This document shows, piece by piece, positions 12,066 through 24,252 of a stretch of 64,000 nucleotides of DNA. Positions within the stretch are counted from its first letter, which is position 1; every line of letters starts with the position of its first letter. Source of the DNA: Pratylenchus scribneri (lineage: Eukaryota; Nematoda; Chromadorea; Rhabditida; Pratylenchidae). The notes beneath the pieces were generated by a model. It did not search any database. It worked only from the letters and a program-made list of their open reading frames with translations, and was not told the DNA's origin. The stretch lies in the NCBI GenBank assembly GCA_030063045.1, contig JAQSEB010000057.1, positions 124,001 through 188,000 on the forward strand, written 5' to 3'. The position numbers and the translations under genes were made by a program.

Positions 12066-13692
12066 AAGCAAAATTAATAAACGAATTGCCTGTGCAATTT
12101 CTGGTGGCATTGACAGGTTAAAAAGCAATTAAATCAATCAAAAACGACACATTTTCAGTGCAGTCACTGCTCTTTTATTGAAAAAAAGAGGCTATGAAGT
12201 GGTTGGCGTCCATATGGTAAATTTATTCCGAAATGAAATATTTCCAAAAAAAAATTTATTTTTTAGGTTAATTGGGATTTACAAGAGGAGCATCAAGGTT
12301 AAAATCATCAAAATTAATTAATATTTATTCTCAGATTTTATTTTTCAGATCCATTTAAATGCCCCAGAACAAAGGATTTAGCGGATGCGAAAAAACTCTG
12401 CCAAAAATTGGATATTGAATTACATATTGCCAATTTTGTGAAGGAATATTGGAACATTGTTTTTGAGTAAAATTTATTAATTTTTATTGATTAAAATTAA
12501 AAGGAATTTTTTAACAAATTATCGCCTGGGTCGTACAATTGTGCCGGATATTGATTGCAATAAGTAAAATGAATTAATTAATTAAATTTGATAATATTAA
12601 ACCATCCATTTTAGATACATTAAATTTGATCTTTTGTCTAAATTTGTCACTGAAAAACTCGGAACGAATTTAATTGCGACTGGCCATTTTGCAAGAACAA
12701 ATCAAATAAATTATCTCGAAAATTTTTCTAATCAAAAAGGTTCTTTTTCGCATGAAATATTCAATTAATTTTTGTTTTATTTAAGTTAAATTACTTCGCG
12801 CGAAGGATCCATTGAAAGATCAAACATTCTTTTTGTCTTCATTAAATCACAAACAATTGAGGAATATTATATTTCCGGTTGGTTCACTTTACAAAAGTGA
12901 AATCAGAGAAATTGCAGCCAAAGAAGGATTGGGACAATTTGTCAATAAACAAGAAGTGAATAATAATCAAAATAAATAAATTAACAATTTATTTTAGAGT
13001 ATGGGAATTTGTTTTATTGGAAAAAAGGCAAAATTCGAAGAATTCCTAAGCAAATTCATCGATCCTGTGGAAGGCCATTTTGTGGATATTGATTCTGGAA
13101 AAAGAATATCAAATTTGAAGCATAAAGGAGTGCATAATTTTACAATTGGAAAAAGAATTCCGCCTCAAATGAATGCAGGAAAATTGACGGGAAATAACAC
13201 TGAAGGATTATATGTTGCCGAAATTGATGCCAAAAATCAAACAATTTTTGTGGTAAAATCCAAAATAATTTAATTAATTTTACGAAAATTATTAGTGTCG
13301 AGGATATTCGCATCCAAAATTATATGCAAAACGTTTCGGTAATTTATGCATAAATACATAAATTTAATTGTTTTTTTAAGCAATTCTCAAACCAAAATGG
13401 ATCGGAAATGACCCGGAATATATTCGGGCAATAAATGAAAATGGAAAATTGCGAATGATAATTCAACGAACACATTCACCGTATTTATGCAAAATTAATC
13501 CATTCAATGGGAATAATTATGATTCAAATTCAATGGAAATTGAACCAAATTTACCGACGAGAGCAGTTGCCCCGGGACAAGTTAACCAATTTAAAAATAA
13601 AATAATTATTAGTTTTTTAGGTTTGTGTTTTTTACAATGGCGATGAATGTTTGGGATGTGCCGAAATTGAAAGAATCATTCATACATTATAA
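12066..13692 (+). CDS. mttu-1: Mitochondrial tRNA-specific 2-thiouridylase (TRMU/MnmA)
   Basis: Makes 2-thiouridine at the wobble position of mitochondrial tRNAs. Exons: about 12066-12116, 12159-12216, 12267-12297, 12349-12466, 12504-12563, 12615-12739, 12786-12955, 12998-13252, 13296-13338, 13381-13580 and 13621-13692. Motifs seen are the ATP-binding PP-loop ([14 protein letters not shown]), [35 protein letters not shown] with the first catalytic Cys, [27 protein letters not shown] with the second catalytic Cys, and [10 protein letters not shown]. The start is unclear: no in-frame ATG lies between the upstream stop and the PP-loop, so a tiny first exon or a non-ATG start is needed. About 140 bp follow the upstream gene and 140 bp precede xpo-2. 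Confidence 0.93.
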
Positions 13693-13831
13693 TTTATTAC
13701 TTTTTTGAGAGAATAAAATGTTCACTTTTTTTAAAAAATAATAATTTTCATTCATTTAATTTTGATGAGAAAATATCTTTTAAATTGCATTTTTTACAAT
13801 ATATTTCCATGCTAAAATAGATATTCAAACA

Positions 13832-16800
13832 ATGTCGGATCAAATCACCACAAATCAATTGGTTCAATTGCTTGAGGCAACACTTTTACCCGAAACTGTG
13901 AAGAAATCGCAGAATGAATTACTCCAACTTTCGGCAATTCCAAGTTTAAATTAAATTCCATTTTATTATTAATAAATTATTTTTGTAAAGGTTTTGCCCG
14001 CATTTTGTTGCAAATTATGGTCAGTGCAAATTATCCAAATCATATTCGAAATGCGGCTGCGGTGGCATTGAAAAATTTTGTGAAAACAAATTGGGCGGGC
14101 GAAGGGGAAGCACCGTTGGGCGAAAATGAAAGAGAAGAATTGCGGAATGCACTTTTGGAGACAATGTTCCAGGTTTTGGTTTTTCAAACATTCATTCATT
14201 TTACTATTTTAGCTTCCACCATTTTTGCGTTCATTGATGACCGAAATTGTTTGCCAAGTGAGCCGAGTCGATTTTCCGGAGAATTGGCCAAGATTGATTC
14301 AAATGTTGGCCGAAAATCTGCAAAAAACGACGGATTTTGACCAACTCGTGGTCACATTGGGCACATTGGACCAAATGGTTAATCGATACAGGCACGAAAT
14401 GCGGTCAGACCGTCTTTGGCGTGAAATAATACTCGTCGTCCAAAATGTAAATTAAATTTTAAATTAATTTATTATAATTTCAAATTTAGGTGGCAGAACC
14501 GTTGACTCAACTTTATTCGAGAATGCTTCAATATTTGCCCAGCCAAGAGGGCGGAAATCAACTCAATTATTCGGATCGAATTTCCTGGCTGCAAATTGTA
14601 CTCGGCCTCACTCGAATTTATCATTCATTAATTTCGCAGGATTTGCCTGAATATTTTGAGGTAACAAAATAAATTTAATTTAATTATTTGTAATTTTTGT
14701 AAAGGACAATTTGACACCTTGGATGGAAGGATTTTTGCAAATGTTGGAATTAAAATTGCCGGAATTGGAACAAAAATCGTTGGACATTGAGGCAAATGAG
14801 CACGATCGATTGCGAACGGAAATTTGTGAAATTGCCACATTATTCTCGCAACGATTCGAGGAATGCTTTACGCCCTATACTCAAAGATTTATGGCCTCTG
14901 TTTGGAATTTGCTTGTTTTGATGGATAGCAAAATAAGGTAAATATTTTTATTAAATTTAATTAAATTAATTTAATTTAAAAAGATTTGATGCTTTGGTGA
15001 ATGCGGCGCTCAATTTCCTTGCGGCCATTTGCCAACGGCCACATTATTCCGCCTATTTTCGGGAGGAGGGAGTGCTGAAGGCCATTTGTGAAAATGTTAT
15101 TGTGAAGAATTTGATGCTGAGAAATGAGGATTTGGAAATTTATGAGGCAGAACCATTCGAATTTTTCAAAAGAGATGTTGAAGGTTGGTTTTGGAGTATA
15201 AAATTTGGGTAAAAATCCTTTGGGTTGGGTACCTTTACCTTTTTTGTAGTTAACTGGTTTTTGGGTCCTAATACTTTTTAGTATAATTTATAAGGTTGTA
15301 ATTTTTAGTTTAATTTTCATCTATCTACGCAAAAATTATATGCAAATTTTCCTTATATTCCTTGTTATAGGGCAACTTAAGAAAAAGAAGCGTGACCACT
15401 TAGCGCATTGGTTTGTCGCTCGCTTTAGTAAGAAGAGGTTTCGAGTTCGATTCCCACGGCTTTTAATTTTTCATTTTGTTTTCTTGTTTTTTTTTGTGTG
15501 TGTTTTTCTCAGGGGATAAGACGAAAACTTTTTTATAGGACCAAAAATGACATATTAGTTCTCCTCAACCTCGCCGAATGAGAGATGACATTAATTTAAT
15601 TTAAATTTAGGTTCCGATTTGGAGACTCGTCGACGCGGTGCATCCGAATTTGTGCGGGCATTGTGCAAAGAATTTGAGCAGGAAGTTTGCGCACTTTTGT
15701 CCGAAGTCATTCAACAATTCCTCTCTCAATATGAGCAAAATCCGTCGCAACATTTCATCATGAAGGATGTTGTCTATTTTTTGGTCACTGCTTTGGCCTC
15801 AAAAAGTACCACAACCCGGCACGGGGCAACGGACACGAGTCGATTGGTTTGTTTCTATTTTACATAAATTATTACAATTTATTTATTTTTATTTAGATTG
15901 ATGTTTGCAGTTTTTATCAACAAAATGTTCGCCCGGATTTGTTGTTTGGCTCAAAGAATGAATTGCCAATTATTCGCGGCGATTCACTCAAATATTTGGT
16001 CCTTTTCCGAGGCCAACTCATCGCCGACCAAATCCTGGAATGTTTCCGTGGAGAAAATGGCCAAACTGACAAATCCATAATTCGGTTCCTCTCATCCAAT
16101 CATTTTTTGCTCCATCATTATGCCGCATATGCAATTGAACGACTCCTAATGCTCAAAATACCGAACACTCAAAATCAGGTTAAAATGGCAAAAAAAAAAC
16201 ATTTAAAATTAATATTTTTTCAGTCTCCATTCACATCGGACACATTTCAATTGGGCACTTTGATTGATGCACTTTTTGGTTGTTTTGCTCTGCCGCAGGC
16301 ATATGAAACCCATTACATTATGAAGGCATTGATGCGAACATTCTCAATAATAAATGTAAATTTAAACCACAAATTAATTCATTTTAAATATTTTTAAGGA
16401 TGAAATGGCACAACAAAATGCACACATTTATGTCAGTAAACTTTCCCAAATGATCGTCGATGCAATTCGTGTGCCCAAAAATCCATTGCTGGTCCATTTC
16501 ATTTTTGAGTCTTTGTGCGTTTTGATCAAAAAAGTAAAATACAAAAATTAATTAAAATTGATATTATTTTCAGGCATACACCAAAACGGAAGGAGGATTG
16601 GACAAACACATTATTCCTGTCGTTGAATTAATTATTCAAAATGATGTGGCCGAATATACGCCGTATGCCCTTCAATTAATCGGTTTAAATTTGATTATTT
16701 CCAATCAATTATTTAATTATTATTATTTAGCATTATTGTTGGACCAAAGCCATCGAGAATTGCAGAGGGGGGTTGCGGTCAACCAAGACACATATGTTGC

Positions 16801-17827
16801 CTTCTTCCCTTCGCTGTTGAGGCCGGATTATTGGGCACGATCGGCGAATGTTCCAGCATTAATCCTTGTCCTGGGCGCATTCATTCGATGCCTTCCTCAA
16901 CTTCCATTCGGCGACCAATATTCAGACCAAGTTTTGGCAATTTATCAAAGATTAATCGCCTCGAAGGCCTACGATATTCACGGATTTCGGCTGGCCAATG
17001 CCTTCCTCAATCATTTGGATGTAATATAATTTTACAATTAAAAAATAAATTTAATATTTTTAATTTAGAATTATCCGAAAATGTCCAGCAATTCCATTCT
17101 TCTGGCTATGCTGAATCGAATGCACCAAAATAAAACAACAAAATTTGCCAGACAATTCACCATATTCATTTTCCGTTTTGCGGCATTGAAAGGAGGATTG
17201 GCACTTGTCAATGTAAATAATTGATTATTCCAAATAAATTCAAATCAATTAATTTTCAGGTACTCGAAGGAATTCAGTCCGGCCTTTTTTCGATGCTCCT
17301 GGACAGAATATTAATCCCCGAATTGCGTCAGATGCCACAAACAACGACATTCGAGGAAAAACGCGTTGTGGCCATTGGGGCTGGCCGATTGATCACCGAA
17401 GCGATTGGATATATTGGGTGAGGGAGGGAATATTTGAGGTCAAATAATACCAATTAAATTGAAAGGAATAATTACGCATTGATGGTGGAAATGGTGGTCA
17501 ACATTTTGGAGGCATTTGAACATAAAGGCCAATCCCCGGCTGCAGCCACCACAACCGCAAATGATGAAATGGACGGAAATGAATTGGAATACAGCGATCC
17601 GTATTGCAAACTGACAAATGCCCAATATCCGGAACCATTTGTGCCCGAAGTGACGAACATAAAAAGTAAATCAGACAATCACTCTCAATATCCACTTAAA
17701 TGTAATATTTTTAGACCATTTTGCCCAAGCAGTCCTCGTCAGTGCGCAGAACACGAAACCCGAAAGTTTGGAATGTTTGAATGCTCGAGTTCTAAGTTGC
17801 CTGCGTGCTTATTCAACAAATGTTTAA
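13832..17827 (+). CDS. xpo-2: Exportin-2 (CSE1L/CAS), importin-alpha re-exporter
   Basis: Karyopherin-beta that returns importin-alpha to the cytoplasm with RanGTP; a HEAT-repeat protein of roughly 950 residues. Sixteen exons were traced: 13832-13943, 13991-14172, 14213-14446, 14490-14660, 14705-14937, 14984-15183, 15611-15846, 15897-16178, 16224-16355, 16399-16533, 16574-16682, 16731-17020, 17069-17212, 17260-17417, 17466-17665 and 17715-17827. Landmarks are the importin-beta N-terminal segment ANYPNHIRNAAAVALKNFVK, then VDFPENWPRL, RFEECFTPYTQRFM, KDVVYFLVTALASK and NHFAQAVLVSAQN near the C-terminus. The start is the first ATG of the open exon. Intron 6 is exceptionally long (427 bp) and carries a tRNA-like sequence. 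Confidence 0.93.
15393..15466 (+). pseudogene. tRNA-like sequence in xpo-2 intron 6
   Basis: The stretch has a Pol III A-box-like block (CTTAGCGCATTGG), a possible anticodon loop (CTTTAGTAA) and a clear B box (GAGTTCGATTCC). It ends CACGGCT, which could almost pair with the 5' AGCGTG if one C were restored. The T stem does not pair cleanly, so I call it a degraded tRNA copy or tRNA-derived SINE, not a working tRNA gene. It lies in the sense direction of the host gene. Confidence 0.4.
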
Positions 17828-18438
17828 TAATAGAAATTTGAAGAAGAGAAAAAGGAAGGAGGAACTTTACTTGAATGAATCGATGAATATAATTTAAATA
17901 AATTTAACAAATCAAAAACGAGTTTGTTTCCGTTTTCAATCTCTTTTTATTTTATTTTCTTACAATTTTCCCTGTTTTATTTTCGACTTTTTCGATAAAT
18001 TATTTCCGCTTAAAAATTTTGGAATCAGAAAAAATATAAAAGAGTTCATTTTGGAAGTTTGGATGAGTTAAACCTACCAAAATGGTGGAAGACGGATGAG
18101 AAAAGGGATGGGGATTGGAACTGGATGATGGAATGAAGGATGGAATGAACGAGGTCAACTGGAGGGGCAATTCGGGAAATTGGGCATATCCCCTCTCGCC
18201 TATATCCTTACAAATCCTCTCTTATGTCATTCTTCCTTCCTCCTTTTCTCGCCAAGATGCTTTGATCGGTCAGCCGCGCGAATCAACAAACCAAACCACA
18301 TCCATCCATAAGGGCTGAATGCTTTCCCATTAACAAAAAATAATTCTATCGGTTCGATTTTTCCTTAATCCATTCCCAGACCTTCGATTTGCCTAAATTC
18401 GGAAAAAGGAAAGTTTTCGTGTGATCTGAATTCTTCCA
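17828..18438. other. Intergenic region, no gene seen
   Basis: This holds the 3' UTR of xpo-2 (an AATAAA-like run near 17895) and the upstream region of the patched-related gene. A stretch of purine-rich GGATGGAATGAA-type simple sequence lies near 18070-18190. I find no exon or RNA gene. Confidence 0.5.
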
Positions 18439-21400
18439 ATGGTGTCAATAGGGCGTCGACTTTCCTTGACCAAAGGTGGACGCCTCAGTTTGGGTGAACG
18501 ATTGGGCGATTTGACGGCAGAAGCATTCCGGGCATATGGAGAATTTGTGGGTCGCCATCCTGGCAAAGTGAGTAAAAAAAGCATTTTTGTATCCATATTC
18601 GCACTTTTGAATTAGGAAGTTTAAGCGTTGATTGGGCAAAAAGGAGAAAAAAAAAAGTTAAAAAAATATCCTCCACCAACGGGTATCGAACCCACGTCCT
18701 CAATAAAGAAAAACCAAACCGCTTACCACCCTGCCACACGACACACTTGATTCCGATTTATCAAAAGAATATATGTTTAATAGAAGAAATTAGAATTTAG
18801 CATAAAACTGGATAAATAAAGCTTAAAAATATCAAAAAATAGCAAATAAAATAAGAACAAAATAATAATAATATTGCAATTAAGGTGCTCATTTTTATGT
18901 TGGCATTTACTGTGCTCACATTGCCTGGCATTGCCTACATTCGAATTAATTTAGACCTATACAAAGTCCTCCTTCCCTCCCTGATCCCCTCCCCACATTT
19001 CCTCCACCAATTTACAGCTTTTCGTCCCTTTGGATGCCCCGGTTCGATTCGAATTTGAAAGCCAAAAAATGTACGATCAAATATCCCTCGGTCAATTGGA
19101 GGTTGATCCCCCGCCCTCTTTGATCGCCACCCCGGCCCCTTTGCCGGCCGCCTCCGGCCAAATGAATGAAGTGCCAACGGCAGAGGCAGCCGCCAATGAA
19201 TTGAGGGATATTCCTCGGAAAAGGCAGACAAGATCGGCCAGAAAGGGCGATAATGGTTTGGAAATTGGTTGTTGAATGTTGAGGCAATCCGCCTCCCTAA
19301 AAAAGATCCAACGGCTCCTCAACATCACGACATTCTTCGATTTTATGTTGTGCACAAAAATTATGAGAATTTATTGGTCAGCGAAACATTGGGAAAATTG
19401 TGGGAATATACATTGGAAATGATGGCAGTCAAAATGGAATTGGATGGAGAAACGGTTGGGGGAAATAAATGGGGAAAAATGGCCAATTCATTGTTTTAGT
19501 GGGCATTCGAGGATTTTTGCCGAAAAAGTCCGGGCCAAGAAAAATGCACAAATGAGTGAGTGGATTTAGGGGGATTTGGATGGATTGAAATGATTTTTTA
19601 TTAGGCTGAATATTTGGCTAAAACATGCCGAAAATTTGTTCCGAACCAATGGAACAAGGTTTAAATGGGGGAAATTGGACATTCCAATTTAAAATTAAGG
19701 AACAATCCAAATTTGCAACTTTCCTATCCAGTCATGTAAACTCGTAACATTAAAAAGGGTAATTCAAATTCATTTAAAGGTATTTATTCAATCGGCCAAA
19801 GGACATTGGCAACATCATTTATGGGGTCAATTATTATGGCAAATTATTATTCATTTTATTATAGGTGAATGTGACCGGCCAAAAACATGAAATTGTTGGC
19901 GCCAGGGTCAGTACTCACCCCCCCCCCCCATTCTTTCCCTCATTCCATTCCATTCACAGGTTCTGACCATCCATTGGGTTTATCCAAAAGAACATTCTTC
20001 GTCTAATCCCCTCATTTCTTGGTCAGTTTATCACTTTTCCGAATGTTGGCAATAATTTGGCCTCTTACTACAAATATCGAGAATATTTGAACCAATTTTG
20101 GGATGCCAAAACCCAAGTAATATTCCATCAAACATTTCCCCCAATTTCCCTTTATTTCACAAAGGAATCGGACATCAAATTTATTCCCCACAAGTTCGTT
20201 CATTACAGCCATTTTCCCCCAATTCACCAATCATTTCCCCCAAAAGTGACAAAGCAATGGACGATGAATTGCGGTTGATCATCGAAACGGCAGTGCCTTT
20301 TGCAGTGCCGGCCACCCTCCAATTGATGCTTTTTGTTTATTTTACTAATTTGGCGAAGGATGTGCGCAAATCCAAGCCAATGGAGGCCTTCTTTGGGGTG
20401 ATTAGTGTTTGCCTCAGTTTGGGTGCCACATTCGGGTGGGCAAATGTCAAAATTAGGATGCCCCAATTCCCCCATCCAATTTAGGATAACTTTCTTCGCC
20501 GGCCTCCATTTCAATCCAGTCAAAATATTCAATTTAACCAATAAATCTCCCCATTCCCGAAAGTAGGTTTCCAGCACAATGCCTTTCCTCATTTTGGCCG
20601 GCAAGTCCATTGCTCAAAAATATTTTTAAATATTTTCTGTTCATTTTTAGTTGGAGTTGACGGTAATCCGTCAATTCATCTGAATCCACTCCCCCTTTCC
20701 TTCATTTTTCGATGCTTTTTTGCTGTTGGGCGCATGGAGAATGACCGACCCCCGTTGGACATTGGAACGCCGAATGGGCGTCACAATGAGTGATGCCGGT
20801 GCCTCAATTACGGTCACTTCATTGGTTCGTCCAAATCCTAACCAAATTCCAATTATTCCCAATTTGTTTTCTAATTTTTGACCAATTTTGGCTGCTTTGG
20901 TCAGTTTCCCCCTTTCCCAATCCTTCGGCTATTTCCCCCATTATTTTGATCCAGCCCTTGGCTATTTTCTTTCGCCAACCCCAGCCGTCGGTGATTTTTG
21001 TATTTTGACGGCCGTTGGAGTTGCCATGGATTATTGTGGGCCCAAAAATATATTTGTAATAATTTTGAAGTTTATCAAATCACATTCTTTGCGGCAATAA
21101 TGGTATACGGTGGAATGAGGGAGGAACAAGGCGGATTGGCCGCCTTTTTCCGTTGCCGCCGAAGTGGGAATCAAGGGAGCCTGGAAATTAGCAAAGAAGG
21201 CGAAAATGATGGAAATGGGGAAGGGGAAAATGGTGGACGAAGATTGACGGATGAATTCAACGAACGTGAGGAAGGAAGGACATCCCAAAAGGGGTAATTC
21301 ATTTTTGATTCATTCAGCCACTTTGATGCATCGATTCTTCAAACAATATTTTGGCCCATTCATTTTGCGAAGGGAAGTGAAAGCCGTCAGTTGGCTCATT

Positions 21401-23082
21401 TTCCTCCTTTACATTGCCGTATCCTTTTATGGATGCGCAAATATGAGGGTGGAAATTTCGCCGAAGAAATATATTCGGGACAATTCCCCAATTCAAACAT
21501 TCGTCTATCTTGCTGGTCAAATTGTTATTTTACCTTAATTATTCCTTTCATTCATTCAGATAAATACATTTGGGCGGATAATGTGATGGTTGGTTTGGGG
21601 CCAATTTGGTCCAATCCCCTCCCATTCCATCCATCCCTTTTCAGCCCACAATCCACATAATGAGCCCACCGGACTTTCGGAATAGTTCGCAACGTGCTCG
21701 ATTCAATGAAATGGTTTTCCTCTTGGAGAATACCAAATATAGTATTGGCCGTGTTTCAACCAATTTATGGGCAAGTGTTCACCCAATCCATTCATTCCCT
21801 TTTATTAGCTTTGGGAATATCAATCATTTTTGAATGATTTCCCCGAAGTTCATTATGAAAGGGATTTCTATAAACGATTTTATTTGCGCAATTTCTTTGG
21901 CCAATTCGATTATCAACAATTTCGGGGCACTGTCAAAATCAGGGATGATGTGCCGGATGGACATCCGTGCATTCGGGCATTCTCTTTCCAAACAAGCTTT
22001 TATGGGCTTGATTCATGGGATAAACGCGAGTTCATCCCAAAAAATTCATTAAAATTAGACCAAAATTTAAGGCCAAGTTGAATTATTCCATTGGCGGGCC
22101 ATTCTCGCCCAATTCCCCGAATTTGATGCATTTTTGGCCGGCATTTTCTCCCCATTCCTCATCGATCAAAGACGCACAATTGCCCCATCCTCAATGCAGG
22201 TTGGCATTCGAATTTGAATTCAATTTTAATTCAAAATTCAGTCCGTTGGTTCTGCCGTTGCCGTCATGACCCTAATTTCATTGTTTTTCCTTCCCGATAA
22301 GCAATCAGTTTTTGTGATGTCATTTTCGTTGATTTCCATTTCAATGGGTGTTTGCGGATTTCTTTGGCATGTCCCCCACCCCCCCCCCCCCACCCAATAC
22401 ACAAATTCATTCATTTATTTAGCATTTGGGGCTCCGATTTGGATTCCGTCTCTATGGGCTGTAAGTCCATTAATTTCCCCATATTCCCCTCTCCCATCCA
22501 CACAAAAAGGCATCATAATGGCCATTGGCTTGGCCGTTGATTTCTCCATTCACATTTGCTACCGTTATCATCGATGTTCGGCCGAAGTTGCCACAATGAC
22601 GGCCGAGGCACATTCCCTCCCCATCCCCTATTTATTTTGCCCCATTTTCAGCAAAAAGTCATTGAAACTTTGTCCATTGTCGGGTTGGCTAATTCCATTC
22701 CAATCCCCTCTAAAATATTTTCTTTTGAAGTTATCCCGTTCTCCAGGCCGGCGGTTCCACCCTTTGGGCGATGACCACCCTTCCTTTGGTTCATTTATTC
22801 ATAAAATAATTGCCTTTTCATTCATTCCAATATTCAGATTCCGGCCTATTTGGTCCGTGTCTTCTTTCAGGTTGCCCCATCCCATCAATTCCTATTCAAT
22901 AATTCCCTCAAGACCGTTGTTCTCGTCAACATTTTTGGCCTCATCCATGCCCTCGTCTGGTTACCCCAATTCATTTCGGCATTGGACCCGGTGGAGCGAA
23001 TTCGTTGGCCTTTTCCATTCTCGCCTCATTTTCCACCTTTTTTTTTGCAGCCCGTCGAATTCGGCATCCTCACATCGAATGA
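18439..23082 (+). CDS. Patched-related (PTR) transmembrane protein with sterol-sensing domain
   Basis: Large polytopic RND-type membrane protein of the family expanded in nematodes and linked to moulting, cuticle and lipid handling. The first exon is 18439-18567 (MVSIGRRLSLTKGGRLSLGE). The second, 18885-18965, carries the first membrane helix (VLIFMLAFTVLTLPGIAYI). A large extracellular loop with conserved Cys residues follows. Next comes the sterol-sensing domain: LQLMLFVYFTNLAKDVRKSK, VISVCLSLGATFGITFFAGL, ILAVGVDDAFLLLGAWR with the acidic pair of RND helix 4, and GVAMDYIYQITFFAA. The second half repeats the layout (AVAVMTLISLFFLP, IIMAIGLAVDFSIHICYRYH). The last exon (23051-23082) gives PRRIRHPHIE and stop TGA. 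Introns are pyrimidine-rich with many CCATTCCC runs. I cannot say which PTR member it is. Confidence 0.85.
18664..18742 (-). pseudogene. tRNA-like sequence in intron 1 of the patched-related gene
   Basis: On the minus strand this reads as a D-arm-like block (GTGGCAGGGTGGTAAGCGG), a central arm, and a T-arm block GTGGGTTCGATACCCGT with a B box and a plausible 5-bp stem, followed by a run of seven Ts that could end Pol III transcription. The 5' and 3' ends do not form a convincing acceptor stem. It could be a tRNA-derived SINE or a tRNA pseudogene. It lies antisense to the host gene. Confidence 0.4.
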
Positions 23083-24252
23083 ATTGGCCCAAATGGCTGC
23101 TGATTGGCCTCATTCAAAACAAATTCATTCATTCATTTTCGCTCAATTTTCTCCAGCCAAATCTGCGTAAAAATGGAATAAATAATTTCTTTCCCTATTT
23201 TTAACATCAATAAAATTCATTTCATTTATTTTTTATGCCTTTTAATTATTACGTCCAATTTGCCCTCAAAAAAATATGTTTGGAGTGAATATGCCCCCAA
23301 CTCCCAATCATCCAAATTAACTTCGGATTCCCCAAACAAATTTTAACAAAATCCTCATAAATCCTTTTCAAATTCCCCCTTCATCCCCTCTCTAATCTGT
23401 CTCCCAAATTTAATTTGCCTAATAGGAAATTTGGGAGGAAATGCGTTCATCCATTGAGCAAACAAAAATAAATGGGAAATGGGGGAACGGAAAAGTGTCA
23501 ATTTGATTAGAAATTGAATTTAATCGAATAAATAAATATATTTATTCTACATTTGGCCTATATTCCCCCTTCCATCCTTCATTCCTTTCCAATGCCAATG
23601 CCTTCACCTCCCCCAATTTTCATTGTTCATGTAATTTGATCATTTCTTTGCATTCATTCATTTCCTCCAAATTTCCCATTGAATCCAGGCCGCCAATGTT
23701 CCCATTTTCCATTCATTCGACGCCCTTTCCCTCTCCCTCCCTCTCGATCACCTTTCCACGCACGGGTGGAACAAATTCGCGCAAAAGAGGGCCAAGTGGG
23801 GAGGGGCCAACCGGTCCCTTCTGCTGCCCTCTTCAAAAGGGGAGCATCCTTTCCTCATTTTCCCCATCCCTAGGCCCGTTCCAGATTGCGCGCACAATGA
23901 GAAGGAAAGCATTGTTTTCAGTTGATCATCCATCCATCCACCCATTCATTCAATCGAGTGAAATTGAGGGGAATTGAATAGTCAAATGACGCAAACAAGA
24001 AGGCAATATGTATTTGCGGGAATAGCATTCGAATATATACATGGATGGATGGATGAGCCGATTGGCCCTAAATCTCAACTAATCCCCACATCCTCCCTTC
24101 CCCATCCCACTTTATGGCCCCAAATGCCAATGCCCTCATCCCCCCTCCATCCATTTTATCCATATCTCCCCCTTCATTTTACGCTTTCATTTCATTCATT
24201 TCCCTCCTCAATTTTTCCCAATTTTATTTTTAAGTCAATTTTCTCCCAAAAA
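23083..24252. other. Intergenic region, no gene seen
   Basis: About 1.2 kb between the patched-related gene and the small secreted-protein gene. It is strongly pyrimidine-rich on the plus strand (CCATCC, CATTCATT, TTCCCC motifs). Several open frames of 60-130 codons exist, but they are low-complexity Pro/Ser/Phe strings without splice or domain support. AATAAA-like sites near 23180-23210 fit the end of the patched-related transcript. Confidence 0.5.

Noticed and set aside
15393..15466. Functional tRNA gene
   Set aside because: The T stem and acceptor stem do not pair properly; kept only as a degraded tRNA-like sequence.
22266..23204. 312-codon plus-strand frame overlapping the patched-related gene
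   Set aside because: It reads through several introns; only parts agree with the membrane helices, and the spliced model explains the conserved segments better.
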